DNA of 52,650 nucleotides from an uncultured Bacteroidia bacterium (lineage in GTDB: Bacteria; Bacteroidota; Bacteroidia; Bacteroidales; UBA932). Positions 32,932 to 41,849 of the stretch are shown here, piece by piece. Made by a program: the position numbers and the translations under genes. The notes under the pieces were generated by a model, which searched no databases, was not told where the DNA came from, and saw only the letters and a program-made list of their open reading frames with translations. The stretch covers positions 1 through 52,650 of the forward strand of contig CADANY010000015.1 of NCBI GenBank assembly GCA_902789395.1, in the 5' to 3' direction. Position 1 is the first letter of the stretch. Each line of letters opens with the position of its first letter.

Positions 32932-34623
32932 ATGAGAGAAAAGTATTTCCGTCCGCTGACCGGGCTCACTCTCGGTCTTCCCCTGCTTGCTCTCGCCGGG
33001 TGTCAAAAAGCAGATGACCGTCCGAATATCATCTTCTTTCTTGTCGATGATTTCGGGTGGGCCGATACCCAAGTCCCCTTCGGTCCGGAGGTCTATCCGA
33101 CCAACGGACGCCATGATACCCCGAATTTCGTCGAGATGGCATCCGAAGGAGCGATCCTGACCAATGCGTATGCCTGTCCCTTGTCCTCTCCGACCCGGAC
33201 GAGCATCCTTACAGGCGTCAGTTCGGCCCATACCCATGTTACCAACCCGCTGGCAAGCCTCCGGGGCGCTGACACGGCCTATGATACCCCGGATGACAGT
33301 CCTTGGACAACGGTGGATTCCCTTTCTCAAGGCTGCCTTGACTCTCCCCGCTGGGCGGTCAACGGCGTCAACCCGGCCGTCCCCGGAAATCAGGATAACG
33401 TCGAAGACGCATTCTACGGGACGCCTTATGCCCGCCTTTTAAAGGAGGCCGGCTATTTTACGGTCCATATCGGAAAGGCCCATTGGGCGACGGCCGGAAC
33501 TCCGGGATGCTCCCCGTATAATATGGGCTTTGTCGTCAATGTCGCCGGAGGAGTCGTGGAGTTCTCCAAATGCGGGTATCGTTCCGAAAATAATTACGGC
33601 AACGTCAAGGACGGGCGTGCCGTTCCATTCACTCCCCATAACCTGATGGAGTACTATGGAACCGGCACCCACATTACGAAGGCCTTGACGCGCGAAGCTC
33701 TTAAGGCCCTTGAATTCCCGATCCAGGAGAAGAAACCCTTCTACCTTTTCCTGTCCCAGTATGCGGTCCATACGCCGATCCAGGACGACCCCCGCTTTTA
33801 TCAGAAATATCTCGACAGGGGAATGGACGAGGGGCAGGCGCGCTTTGCGTCCATGGTTGAAGGGGTCGACGTCAGCCTTGGCGAGATCCGTGCGTTCCTG
33901 AAGGAAAAAGGGATCGACAAGAATACAGTCCTGATCGTGATGGGGGACAATGGAGGCAATTCCGAGAATAAGAATAAAGGCGGCATCCTCCATACCCAGA
34001 ACAAGCCGCTCCGCGAGGGAAAGGCATCCTGCTATGAGGGTGGGATCCGGGTCCCAATGCTGGTAGAGTGGCCCGGAAAGGTCGCTCCCGGGACCCTCAT
34101 AAACACGCCCGTGATCTGCGAGGACCTTTTCCCGACCCTGCTCCACCTTGGAGGCGTGACCCGCTATGAAACGGTCCAGGAAGTTGAGGGACAGGACCTT
34201 TTCGCTCTCCTTACGAAAGGATCGCAACTGGCCGCCCGTCAGTCATTCCGGGACCGTCGCGAAGCCTATGAGTTTGAAATTCCGGAAAGCGTATCCGGAA
34301 TTGATCCGGAGCGGTATATCGTTTCCCATTACCCCCATGCATGGAAACCGTATGTCCTTGATGATATCGATTTCCTTTCGAGTATCCGTTCCGGACGGTG
34401 GAAACTGGTCTATCGGATGCGGACCCGCGACCTGGAACTGTATGACCTGTCCGAGGATCTAGGCGAGGCGAGCAATGTCGCGAAAGCCCATCCCGACATC
34501 GTTGAAAAACTCGCCCGGGCACTTTCCGACCGCCTGCGCCGTTTCGATGCCTCCATGCCGACCGTCCGATCGACCGGGGAGAAGGTCCCGATGCCGGATG
34601 AGGTGCTCAACGGATTGAAATAA
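32932..34623 (+). CDS. S1 family sulfatase, serine-type, lipoprotein
   Basis: The 563-residue product has a lipoprotein leader (LGLPLLALAGC). NIIFFLVDDFGWADTQ is the N-terminal metal site. LSSPTRTSILTG is the sulfatase signature, with S85 (S-x-P-x-R) to be oxidised to formylglycine; this serine type needs an anaerobic maturase (anSME), not seen here. The metal/substrate motif VMGDNGGNSE is present. It probably removes sulfate from galactose or GlcNAc-6-sulfate, given the GH2 and GH20 neighbours; the regiospecificity is not readable from this alone. Confidence 0.9.
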   Translation: MREKYFRPLTGLTLGLPLLALAGCQKADDRPNIIFFLVDDFGWADTQVPFGPEVYPTNGRHDTPNFVEMASEGAILTNAYACPLSSPTRTSILTGVSSAHTHVTNPLASLRGADTAYDTPDDSPWTTVDSLSQGCLDSPRWAVNGVNPAVPGNQDNVEDAFYGTPYARLLKEAGYFTVHIGKAHWATAGTPGCSPYNMGFVVNVAGGVVEFSKCGYRSENNYGNVKDGRAVPFTPHNLMEYYGTGTHITKALTREALKALEFPIQEKKPFYLFLSQYAVHTPIQDDPRFYQKYLDRGMDEGQARFASMVEGVDVSLGEIRAFLKEKGIDKNTVLIVMGDNGGNSENKNKGGILHTQNKPLREGKASCYEGGIRVPMLVEWPGKVAPGTLINTPVICEDLFPTLLHLGGVTRYETVQEVEGQDLFALLTKGSQLAARQSFRDRREAYEFEIPESVSGIDPERYIVSHYPHAWKPYVLDDIDFLSSIRSGRWKLVYRMRTRDLELYDLSEDLGEASNVAKAHPDIVEKLARALSDRLRRFDASMPTVRSTGEKVPMPDEVLNGLK

Positions 34624-34627
34624 TCCT

Positions 34628-34635
34628 TATATTTG
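34628..34635 (+). promoter_or_regulatory. -7 box for the propeller gene
   Basis: TATATTTG is an exact TAnnTTTG, 26 bp before the ATG at 34661, so this gene can be expressed separately from the enzymes upstream. Confidence 0.5.
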
Positions 34636-34660
34636 TCAAGAAACCAAAAACGATTCAGAT

Positions 34661-35566
34661 ATGAACATTTCCAAAATCATCGCGACCCTTGCCGCTCTTT
34701 CCTTGGCGGCGGCCGCTTCTGCCCAGAGTTTTGTCTCCGTTCCCCTGACCAAGGACGGATTCAGCACCATCCATGTTTCCAAGTATGAGAAAGGAAACTA
34801 CCAGGGAATGGACTGCTACAAAGACTATATCTTCAGCTGCAAGCATACCGGGATTGCTACGGTCTGGAAATATAACGGAGAAGGCATTGAGAAGCTCGGA
34901 AGCTTTAATCTCGCCACGCATGACGAGGTCAACCATTCCAACGTAGCTTCTTTCGGCTGCGAGTTTTATGATAAGAAGGATCCCCTTCCGCTGATCTATA
35001 TCAGCCAGTGCCACAAGAAACCGTACAAGGGGCTGAAAGATGTCCTCTTTGTCGAACGCGTCGCTCCGGATATGCAGTCTTCAACGCTCGTTCAGACAAT
35101 CTATTATGAGGACGTCAACAATGATTTCGGCTATGCCCTGCAGTGGGTCGTGGACCGCAAGCACAAGATGCTCTACGGATTCGGCAATACGACCAAGGAT
35201 AAGGATCTCGAAGGCAACCGTCACAGGATCATCAAGTTCCGTCTTCCGAAACTCTCAGCCGGCGAAAAGGTCGTCCTGCGTCCGGAAGATGCACTTGAGA
35301 ACTATGTCGTCGAGGACCATGGACTGAAATATGCAACGATCGGCCAGGGCCTCTGCATTGCGAAGAACCGTCTTATGATGCCGACCGGCCTCGGGACCGA
35401 GCAGTATCCCAGTTATCTTTTCGTATGGGATCTCAAGAAAAAGAAACCGGTCCAGGTCCTCGATATGAGCAAGGCAACCTCCGGAGAACTGGAAGATCTC
35501 GCCTACTATAAGAAGAACCTCTTCTTCATCCAGGGCCAGGACGGCCTCTTCCTGATGAAGTACTAA
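34661..35566 (+). CDS. Secreted beta-propeller-like protein
   Basis: The 301-residue product has a Sec signal (MNISKIIATLAALSLAAAAS, AQ). Blade-like segments include GMDCYKDYIFSCKHTGIATV, GYALQWVVDRKHKMLYGFG and LEDLAYYKKNLFFIQGQDG, each a turn of beta-strands with an internal hydrophobic core. No catalytic or metal motif is visible. Its pattern resembles the propeller protein at 9922. It sits at the end of the glycan cluster but has its own promoter, and it overlaps the convergent lipoprotein gene at 35563-35566. Confidence 0.5.
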   Translation: MNISKIIATLAALSLAAAASAQSFVSVPLTKDGFSTIHVSKYEKGNYQGMDCYKDYIFSCKHTGIATVWKYNGEGIEKLGSFNLATHDEVNHSNVASFGCEFYDKKDPLPLIYISQCHKKPYKGLKDVLFVERVAPDMQSSTLVQTIYYEDVNNDFGYALQWVVDRKHKMLYGFGNTTKDKDLEGNRHRIIKFRLPKLSAGEKVVLRPEDALENYVVEDHGLKYATIGQGLCIAKNRLMMPTGLGTEQYPSYLFVWDLKKKKPVQVLDMSKATSGELEDLAYYKKNLFFIQGQDGLFLMKY

Positions 35567-36648
35567 TCCGGCAGCGGATAGCGGAGGATACCGGACCGGG
35601 ATCCGGTGTCCGACCGGACAGAGAAGAAACCCAGACAGAGGGATCCGTTCCATACGCGGATCCCTTCATTTTCCATACAGCGCTTCTCCGTATCAGTCAG
35701 ACGATACCGTTCCCATGCCTCACATTCGACCGAGACGGCGGCAAGCGTCCGGTGGAAAACAACTTCTCCGGTATAATCGTAGGCGGTCACGTAGGTCCCT
35801 GTATGTCCGCCTCCTTCGCTGAACCAGACCCTGCCCCGGTCGATATCGAAGCCCTGCCAGGCGGTTGAGTTGATTTTCTCCGGGTTATCCCCGCCCGTGT
35901 GGGTCCCGATTTCGGCAACCGGCGTCAGGCGGGTCAGATTCCGGGCGCGGATCGTAACGGAAAGGGAATCATCCGGATAAGGTTCGCCTTCTCCTCCTCT
36001 GATCCAGGGATCGGGGAGCGTAATTTCTTCCTCAGGAAGGGCAAGGGCCTCGCTCAGGCGGTAGATTCTCACCCGCCGGCTCCGCCCCGGAGGGATTCCT
36101 TCCGAATCTTCCGGAATCCGGTAAAAAGAAAAAGCGACCTGGTCGTTTTTCTCGTCCAGGGCGACATTGATGCTTCCGCGATGGGGAAGCCAGAAGTGCT
36201 CTAACTGAGGATCCTCCGGTAGGAAGGTTTTGCCCGGAGTATACCGGACGCGGGAAATCGTCTGCGTATCCCAATAGGACCCGTTGGAGATCCGTGAGGA
36301 ATAGCTGCTGATCCAGACATGGGGGCCGTCCTTCGCGTTTTCTACAGCCATGCCCGTCGGATGCCCGGCGTAGCCGAGGTTCATTTCCTCGCCTCTCCCC
36401 TCTGTCTCGCCTTCCCGGTTGAGGGAGTCTTTTGCGATTCTGAAAACGGTGACCATCCATCGGCCTGGCTCCCGGATTTCCGCATAATAGGCATTGCCTT
36501 TCCGGTCAATATCAAACTGTTGAGAGACGACCTTCCGGTTGATGTCATAGATATTCCCGTCTTTCAGAGGCTCTTCCAGGGATGCCATGTCTATCTTGCA
36601 GGAAAGAACCGCCAGGAAAGAGAAGATAAGGAGAAAGAAGCGTTTCAT
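35563..36648 (-). CDS. Beta-propeller lipoprotein (6-bladed-propeller-like)
   Basis: The 361-residue product has a lipobox (MKRFFLLIFSFLAVLSC). Repeating blade elements are QQFDIDRKGNAYYAEIREPG, AGHPTGMAVENAKDGPHVWI and TAWQGFDIDRGRVWFSEGGG. The type is like the 6-bladed TolB/BF2222-type lipoproteins common in Bacteroidota. No active-site residues are visible. It is last in the operon that starts at galM, just 3 bp after the second sodium symporter. Confidence 0.55.
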   Translation of the reverse strand: MKRFFLLIFSFLAVLSCKIDMASLEEPLKDGNIYDINRKVVSQQFDIDRKGNAYYAEIREPGRWMVTVFRIAKDSLNREGETEGRGEEMNLGYAGHPTGMAVENAKDGPHVWISSYSSRISNGSYWDTQTISRVRYTPGKTFLPEDPQLEHFWLPHRGSINVALDEKNDQVAFSFYRIPEDSEGIPPGRSRRVRIYRLSEALALPEEEITLPDPWIRGGEGEPYPDDSLSVTIRARNLTRLTPVAEIGTHTGGDNPEKINSTAWQGFDIDRGRVWFSEGGGHTGTYVTAYDYTGEVVFHRTLAAVSVECEAWERYRLTDTEKRCMENEGIRVWNGSLCLGFFSVRSDTGSRSGILRYPLPD

Positions 36649-36651
36649 ATG

Positions 36652-38007
36652 TTATACCAATAGACTGATGAAGACGGCGATAATACCTGCCGGGGCAACA
36701 TAGCGGATCAGCAGCATCACGGTCTTGAAGACCGCTTTGTTGGCTTTCAAAGTGCCGCTGTTGGTAAACTCGTCAAACACGTCGGATGGGCTCATTTTCC
36801 ACCCGACAAATAAGGTGAAGAGCAGTCCGCCGAGCGGAAGAAGCCAGTTCGAACAGAGTTTGTCAAGGAAGTCAAAGATGCTGTTTCCCAAGATTTTGAC
36901 TCCAGAAAGCGGGCCGAATGAGAGAGAACAGAGGACGCCGACAATCCAGGCAAAACCGGTTATCAAAAGGACGGCACTCCATCTGTGCATTTCTTTTTCT
37001 TCCGTCAGGAAAGCAACGCCGACTTCCATCATCGAGATGGCCGATGTCAGGGCGGCGGCCAGGATGGTAAAGAAAAACAGGAAAGAAATGCCGGTGCAAA
37101 GGAGCGGTGATGCTGCTCCCATCTTATTGAAGATATAGGGTAAGGTTTCGAAAACAATGCCGGGGCCGGCTCCCGGCGCGATGCCGGCGGCGAAGACGGC
37201 CGGCATCACGGCAAAGCCGGCCAGGATGGCGAAGAAAAGGTCGAACCCCGCAGTCCCGAGTCCGGATACGAGGATATTCTCGTCCTTTTTCATGTAGGAC
37301 GCATAGGTAAGGATTGTCCCTACACCGAGCGAAAGCGAGAAAAAGGCCTGTCCCATGGCTGCGGTAACGGTTGAAGGCGTCAACTTGCTGAAATCCGGCT
37401 TGACAAGGTATTCGACTCCTTTCCCGGATCCTGGCAGGGAGAGCCCGTATATGGCGATGACAAGAATTAGCACGAAAAGGATCGGCATCGTAATCTTGGT
37501 GAACTGCTCAATCCCTTTCCGGACGCCTCCCAGAACGACCCCCCCGACGAGCAGGAGAAAAGCCGTGTGGGCAAGAATCGGCATCCAGGTTGAAGATATG
37601 AACAAACCGAAGAATCCCGTAACCTCGTTTTCCTGCATGCGGGCGAATTCGAATGACTTGAACAGGTATTCGACCGACCAGCCTCCGACGACGCTGTAGT
37701 AGCTAAGAATGATGATGGGGGAGAGGACCGTCAGGAGCCCGACCCATTTCCATCCGGTGCCGGGAGCGAGCTTTTCCATGGCCCCGAAAGTCCCCAAACC
37801 GCTCCGGCGGCCGATGATTGACTCGGCAAAGAAGATGGGGAGAGCCAGAATCAGGCTGGCTGCAATATAGACGATGATAAATGCGGCTCCTCCGTATTCT
37901 CCGGCCATATAAGGGAACCGCCAGATGTTTCCGAGTCCGATTGCGGACCCGGCCATTGCCATAACTACGGCAAAGCGACTGCCGAAGGTTTCCCTTTTCC
38001 GCTCCAT
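36652..38007 (-). CDS. Sodium-dependent transporter, NSS/SNF family (copy 2)
   Basis: The 451-residue product has about 11-12 membrane helices and the NSS signature GSAIGLGNIWRFPYMAGEYG on helix 1, which forms the Na+ and substrate sites in LeuT-type transporters. GGWSVEYLFKSF and GVGTILTYASYM are further conserved blocks. It imports an amino acid or similar amine with Na+; the substrate cannot be read from the sequence. It is 451 residues long like its neighbour and begins directly after that gene's stop codon, so the pair arose by tandem duplication. Confidence 0.9.
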   Translation of the reverse strand: MERKRETFGSRFAVVMAMAGSAIGLGNIWRFPYMAGEYGGAAFIIVYIAASLILALPIFFAESIIGRRSGLGTFGAMEKLAPGTGWKWVGLLTVLSPIIILSYYSVVGGWSVEYLFKSFEFARMQENEVTGFFGLFISSTWMPILAHTAFLLLVGGVVLGGVRKGIEQFTKITMPILFVLILVIAIYGLSLPGSGKGVEYLVKPDFSKLTPSTVTAAMGQAFFSLSLGVGTILTYASYMKKDENILVSGLGTAGFDLFFAILAGFAVMPAVFAAGIAPGAGPGIVFETLPYIFNKMGAASPLLCTGISFLFFFTILAAALTSAISMMEVGVAFLTEEKEMHRWSAVLLITGFAWIVGVLCSLSFGPLSGVKILGNSIFDFLDKLCSNWLLPLGGLLFTLFVGWKMSPSDVFDEFTNSGTLKANKAVFKTVMLLIRYVAPAGIIAVFISLLV

Positions 38008-39363
38008 TTATAAGAAATTAGCGATGAAAATAATACCCACGGCAATCGGAGCGGCGTACCGGGTCAGGAAGTAAACAAACGGGAACCACTTGCCGTTGAG
38101 GCGTTTGGTCCCTCCATTGGTAAATTCGTCGCGGACGTCCTCCTTCTTCATCTTCCAGCCGACGAAGACCACGCAGAGGAATCCTCCTACGGTCAGAAGT
38201 ACATTAGAACAGAAGAGGTCGACGGCTGAGAAGATGTCATTCCCGAAGATCTTGACGCCGGAAAGCGGACCGAAAGACAGAGAGCAGACCGCTCCGACAG
38301 CCCAGGTCGCCGCGAAAACGGTCAGTGCGGCGAGGGGGCGTTTCATTTTCTTCTCTTCCACAAGATAAGCGACGCCGACTTCCATCAGTGAAACCGAAGA
38401 AGTCAGTGCGGCGAAAAGAACCGTAAGGAAAAAGAGGATGGCGACGATGGAGCTGAGCCAAGGCATCGTAACGCCCATTTTTGCGAAGATGAAGGGCAGG
38501 GTCTCGAAGATCAGTCCCGGACCGGCGCCCGGAGCGATTCCGGCGGCGAAGACAGCCGGCATGATCGCAAACCCGGCCAGGATGGCGAACATCAGGTCCG
38601 AAACAGCCGTTCCGAGACCTGCAGCGAAGAGGTTCTCCTTCTTGCTGATATAAGAGGAGTAAGTGATGATGATGCCCATTCCCAGAGAAAGGGAATAAAA
38701 AGACTGTCCGAGGGCGTCGATACAGGAACGTGCGGTCAGTTTGGAGAAATCCGGCCGGATCAGATAGTTGATACCGGTTTTAGCTCCCGGCAGGCTGACG
38801 GAATAGATCGCGATTGCCACGATGAGCACGAAAAGCAGCGGGATGCACAGCTTGCTGAATTTCTCGATGCCGGAACGGACACCGCCCAGGATAACCAGAA
38901 GGGTCATCAGAAGGAAAAGAGTATGGAAAAGAAGCGGTGCCCAGGTAGAAGAAATGAAGCCTCCGAACAGTTCTCCGACCGCTTCCGTTCCGGAGCGGAC
39001 GAAAGACAAGGTCATTCCTTTCCAAAGATAGTTAAGGGACCATCCGCCGATTACGCTATAGTAACTCAATATCAGCATCGGAGTGAAGACGGAAAGGTAG
39101 CCAAACCATTTCCAGCCGCTTCCGGGCGCGAGTTTTTCCATGGCCCCACGGCAGTTAGCCCCGCTCCGGCGGCCGATGACCGACTCGGCAAGGAAGATCG
39201 GAACGGAAAGAAAAAGGCAGCAGAATACATAGACCAGAATAAAGGCCGCCCCTCCATTCTCTCCGACAATGTAGGGGAATCTCCAGATATTGCCGAGTCC
39301 GATGGCGGATCCGGCCATGGCCATAATAACGGCGGCCCTGCCGCCGAAATGTTCTCTTCTCAT
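38008..39363 (-). CDS. Sodium-dependent transporter, NSS/SNF family (copy 1)
   Basis: The 451-residue product has the same architecture as the gene downstream: GSAIGLGNIWRFPYIVGENG on helix 1 and GMGIIITYSSYIS on helix 6. The two differ throughout, so they have diverged after duplication and may carry different substrates. The gene is 42 bp after folA, with two hairpins in that gap. The mixture of folate/thymidylate genes and NSS symporters in one operon suggests a need for a nutrient linked to growth, but no direct metabolic link is visible. Confidence 0.9.
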   Translation of the reverse strand: MRREHFGGRAAVIMAMAGSAIGLGNIWRFPYIVGENGGAAFILVYVFCCLFLSVPIFLAESVIGRRSGANCRGAMEKLAPGSGWKWFGYLSVFTPMLILSYYSVIGGWSLNYLWKGMTLSFVRSGTEAVGELFGGFISSTWAPLLFHTLFLLMTLLVILGGVRSGIEKFSKLCIPLLFVLIVAIAIYSVSLPGAKTGINYLIRPDFSKLTARSCIDALGQSFYSLSLGMGIIITYSSYISKKENLFAAGLGTAVSDLMFAILAGFAIMPAVFAAGIAPGAGPGLIFETLPFIFAKMGVTMPWLSSIVAILFFLTVLFAALTSSVSLMEVGVAYLVEEKKMKRPLAALTVFAATWAVGAVCSLSFGPLSGVKIFGNDIFSAVDLFCSNVLLTVGGFLCVVFVGWKMKKEDVRDEFTNGGTKRLNGKWFPFVYFLTRYAAPIAVGIIFIANFL

Positions 39364-39378
39364 ACCTGTTAAGTTCGT

Positions 39379-39407
39379 CCCCTGAGGGGGAAGCCGGCAC
39401 TCCGGCT
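39379..39407. other. Two adjacent hairpins between folA and the first NSS gene
   Basis: CCCCTGAGGGG (39379-39389) and AGCCGG-CACT-CCGGCT (39392-39407). The second overlaps the folA stop codon. On the operon strand there is no T-tract after them, so they may process or stabilise the mRNA or reduce read-through rather than end it. Confidence 0.35.
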
Positions 39408-39915
39408 ATTTTCTTTTATATACTGTGAATTCGTAAGTAATTCCCGATGCCGGATCGGTCTGCGTTTCTGAGCGGGAGGCTTCTTCCCAAATGAGGGGAT
39501 CGATCTCCGGGAAAAAAGCATCGGCATCTGCGACGGTATCGTGGACGTGCGTAATAAACAGCGTATCAGCTGATTCCATCGCTTCTGCATAGGTATATGC
39601 CCCGCCCATCACAAAGCACCGCTCCGGGGCCTCGCCCGTGCCCGACTCCGCGGCGGCATAAGCCTCCTCGAGGGAGGAAACGACGGTCACTTCCTTGGGG
39701 GCTTCCGGCCAGGGGAAGATGGAAATGACGATGTTCTTCCGCTTCGGAAGTGGACGTCCGATGGACTGGAACGTCATCCAGCCCATGATGACCGGATGGC
39801 CGGTCGTCTGCTCCCTGAAATACTTCATATCCCCCGGAAGATTCCAGAGGAGAGCGTTTTTACGGCCGATCGCCCAGTTATCGGCGACGGCGACGATAAT
39901 ACATTTTTCAATCAT
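39406..39915 (-). CDS. folA: Dihydrofolate reductase
   Basis: The 169-residue product is a chromosomal-type [24 protein letters not shown], then [20 protein letters not shown] with the catalytic acid D29, and [20 protein letters not shown] for NADPH binding. [15 protein letters not shown] is the second cofactor motif. It reduces dihydrofolate to tetrahydrofolate with NADPH. Its ATG overlaps the thyA stop by four bases, which couples it to the enzyme that produces dihydrofolate. Confidence 0.95.
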   Translation of the reverse strand: MIEKCIIVAVADNWAIGRKNALLWNLPGDMKYFREQTTGHPVIMGWMTFQSIGRPLPKRKNIVISIFPWPEAPKEVTVVSSLEEAYAAAESGTGEAPERCFVMGGAYTYAEAMESADTLFITHVHDTVADADAFFPEIDPLIWEEASRSETQTDPASGITYEFTVYKRK

Positions 39916-40706
39916 ACGGCAACGGGGGCTTTGATGGCCGGCCAGGGATCATAGCCTTCAAGGGTGAAGTCTTCGTACTTGAAATCGAAGATCTCCCGGA
40001 CGTCCGGATTCAGTTTCATGACCGGCAGTTTGCGGGGTTCGCGGGAGAGCTGGGTCGCGACCTGCTCGAAATGGTTCTGGTAGATATGCGTATCGCCCGT
40101 AGTGTGGATGAATTCGCCCGGCTGCAGGCCGCAGACCTGGGCAATCATCATCGTCAGAAGGGCGTAGGAAGCGATGTTGAATGGCACTCCGAGGAAGACG
40201 TCCGCACTTCGCTGGTAGAGCTGGCAGGAGAGTTTCCCGTTTGCGACATAGAATTGGAAAAGGCAGTGGCAGGGCGGCAGGGCCATTTTCGATACCTCGC
40301 CGACATTCCAGGCGCTGATCAGCATCCGGCGGCTGTCCGGATTGGTCCGGATCGTCCGGATGAGATCCGAGAGCTGGTCGATCGTGCCGCCGTCCGGCGT
40401 CGGCCAGGAGCGCCACTGGTGGCCATAGACCGGTCCGAGGTCTCCGTTTTCGTCGGCCCATTCATCCCAGATCGTCACTCCGTGGTCCTTCAGGTACTTG
40501 ATATTCGTATCTCCGGCGATGAACCAGAGAAGTTCATAGATGATGGATTTCAGGTGGACTTTCTTTGTCGTCAGGAGGGGAAATCCTTCCGACAGGTCGA
40601 AACGCATCTGGTATCCGAAAACGCTCTGGGTGCCGACGCCGGTACGGTCGGATTTCATGACGCCGTTTTCGCGGATATGACGAAGCAGGTCGAGGTACTG
40701 TTTCAT
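39912..40706 (-). CDS. thyA: Thymidylate synthase
   Basis: The 264-residue product has the same length as the E. coli enzyme when started at ATG 40706 ([15 protein letters not shown]). [20 protein letters not shown] is the phosphate-binding loop, and [12 protein letters not shown] contains the catalytic cysteine C146, the same number as in E. coli. [20 protein letters not shown] and [12 protein letters not shown] are further conserved blocks. It makes dTMP from dUMP and releases dihydrofolate, used by folA next door. It starts 10 bp after the galM stop. Confidence 0.97.
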   Translation of the reverse strand: MKQYLDLLRHIRENGVMKSDRTGVGTQSVFGYQMRFDLSEGFPLLTTKKVHLKSIIYELLWFIAGDTNIKYLKDHGVTIWDEWADENGDLGPVYGHQWRSWPTPDGGTIDQLSDLIRTIRTNPDSRRMLISAWNVGEVSKMALPPCHCLFQFYVANGKLSCQLYQRSADVFLGVPFNIASYALLTMMIAQVCGLQPGEFIHTTGDTHIYQNHFEQVATQLSREPRKLPVMKLNPDVREIFDFKYEDFTLEGYDPWPAIKAPVAV

Positions 40707-40716
40707 ACGGAGTGGT

Positions 40717-41760
40717 TTAGCGGGTCCGGAAGACCCAGATAATGGCTTCTTCAAAGACTTCGCCCGGACGGAGGACCGTTGTCGGGAAGTCGGGGCGGTT
40801 CGGGCTGTCGGGACAGTGCTGGCACTCGATCGCGACAGCCTCATAATCTTTGTAGCTGCGTCCATGCTTCCCGGTCGGGGAACCGGCGAGCCAGTTGCCG
40901 GTATAGACCTGGACGGCAGGCTGGGTTGTCAGGACTTCGAGGAAACGTCCGCTTTCTGGAGCGTAGAGCTCCGCCGCTGAAGAGATCTGGCCGGGCATGG
41001 CTCCGTCGATGAGCCAGCAGTTGTCGTAGCCTTTCCCATATTTCAAGGCAGGAAAGTCGGCCTTGATGTCACGGCCGATCGGTTTCGCTTCGGAAAAGTC
41101 CATCGGCGTTCCCGCGACCGGGGCGGATTCGCCTGTCGGAATCAGGGTTTCATCTGTCGGAAGATATTCTGAGGCATTGAGCTCGAGCCTGTGTCCGAGG
41201 ATGTCGCCTTCGGCGTTAAGATTGAAATAGACATGGTTCGTCAGATTGATGACCGTCGGGGCATCCGTCTCGGCTGTCATGCTGAGTTTCAGTTCATTGT
41301 CCTCGCTCCATTCATAGTGTGCGACGACCTTGAGGTTCCCCGGATAACCGGCTTCCCCGTCCTCGGAGAAGTACATGAACTCGACGGCCTCGCCCTCGAT
41401 GCGGCTCTCCCAGACCTTGTTTTGGAATCCGTCGGGACCGCCGTGGAGGTGGTTTGGACCGTTATTGACGGGGAGAGTATACTCTTTTCCATCGAGGGAG
41501 AACTTTCCCTTCGCAATCCGGTTGGCGTAGCGTCCGGGAATCTTTCCCGCGCAGGGACCATCGGCGAGATAGTCTTCAGGGCGGTTGTAACCGAGGACAA
41601 CGTCAGCGAGGCGTCCGTCCCGGTCAGGAACGTTGATCGAAACGATGCCGGCGCCGAGGCTCGAAAGCCGTACACTGGCCCCGGAGGCGTTTTTCAGGGT
41701 ATAGAGGATCACTTCCTGTCCATCCGGAAGCGCACCCCAGACTTCTTTCTTGATTTCCAT
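40717..41760 (-). CDS. galM: Aldose 1-epimerase (galactose mutarotase)
   Basis: The 347-residue product has the GalM core: [20 protein letters not shown], then [19 protein letters not shown] with a catalytic histidine, LTNHVYFNL with a second histidine, and [13 protein letters not shown] with the catalytic glutamate. It interconverts alpha and beta forms of galactose or glucose. It has no signal peptide. It heads the operon galM-thyA-folA-NSS-NSS-propeller. Galactose from the nearby GH2 enzyme is a possible substrate, but the genes are in different operons. Confidence 0.93.
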   Translation of the reverse strand: MEIKKEVWGALPDGQEVILYTLKNASGASVRLSSLGAGIVSINVPDRDGRLADVVLGYNRPEDYLADGPCAGKIPGRYANRIAKGKFSLDGKEYTLPVNNGPNHLHGGPDGFQNKVWESRIEGEAVEFMYFSEDGEAGYPGNLKVVAHYEWSEDNELKLSMTAETDAPTVINLTNHVYFNLNAEGDILGHRLELNASEYLPTDETLIPTGESAPVAGTPMDFSEAKPIGRDIKADFPALKYGKGYDNCWLIDGAMPGQISSAAELYAPESGRFLEVLTTQPAVQVYTGNWLAGSPTGKHGRSYKDYEAVAIECQHCPDSPNRPDFPTTVLRPGEVFEEAIIWVFRTR

Positions 41761-41788
41761 AAGGCAACGACAATATCATGTAAACATA

Positions 41789-41796
41789 CAAATATA
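41789..41796 (-). promoter_or_regulatory. -7 box for the galM-thyA-folA operon
   Basis: On the minus strand this reads TATATTTG, an exact TAnnTTTG, 28 bp before the galM ATG. Confidence 0.55.
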
Positions 41797-41802
41797 GCAT
41801 TT

Positions 41803-41833
41803 TTTGCCGTATTCTGGAAAATAGGTAAATTTG
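41803..41833 (+). promoter_or_regulatory. Full -33/-7 promoter for the phosphoesterase gene
   Basis: TTTG (41803-41806) and TAAATTTG (41826-41833) are separated by 19 bp, a model Bacteroidota promoter. It is divergent from the galM promoter, whose -7 box lies 6 bp to the left of this TTTG. Confidence 0.65.
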
Positions 41834-41849
41834 TAATCAAACTGATGAC

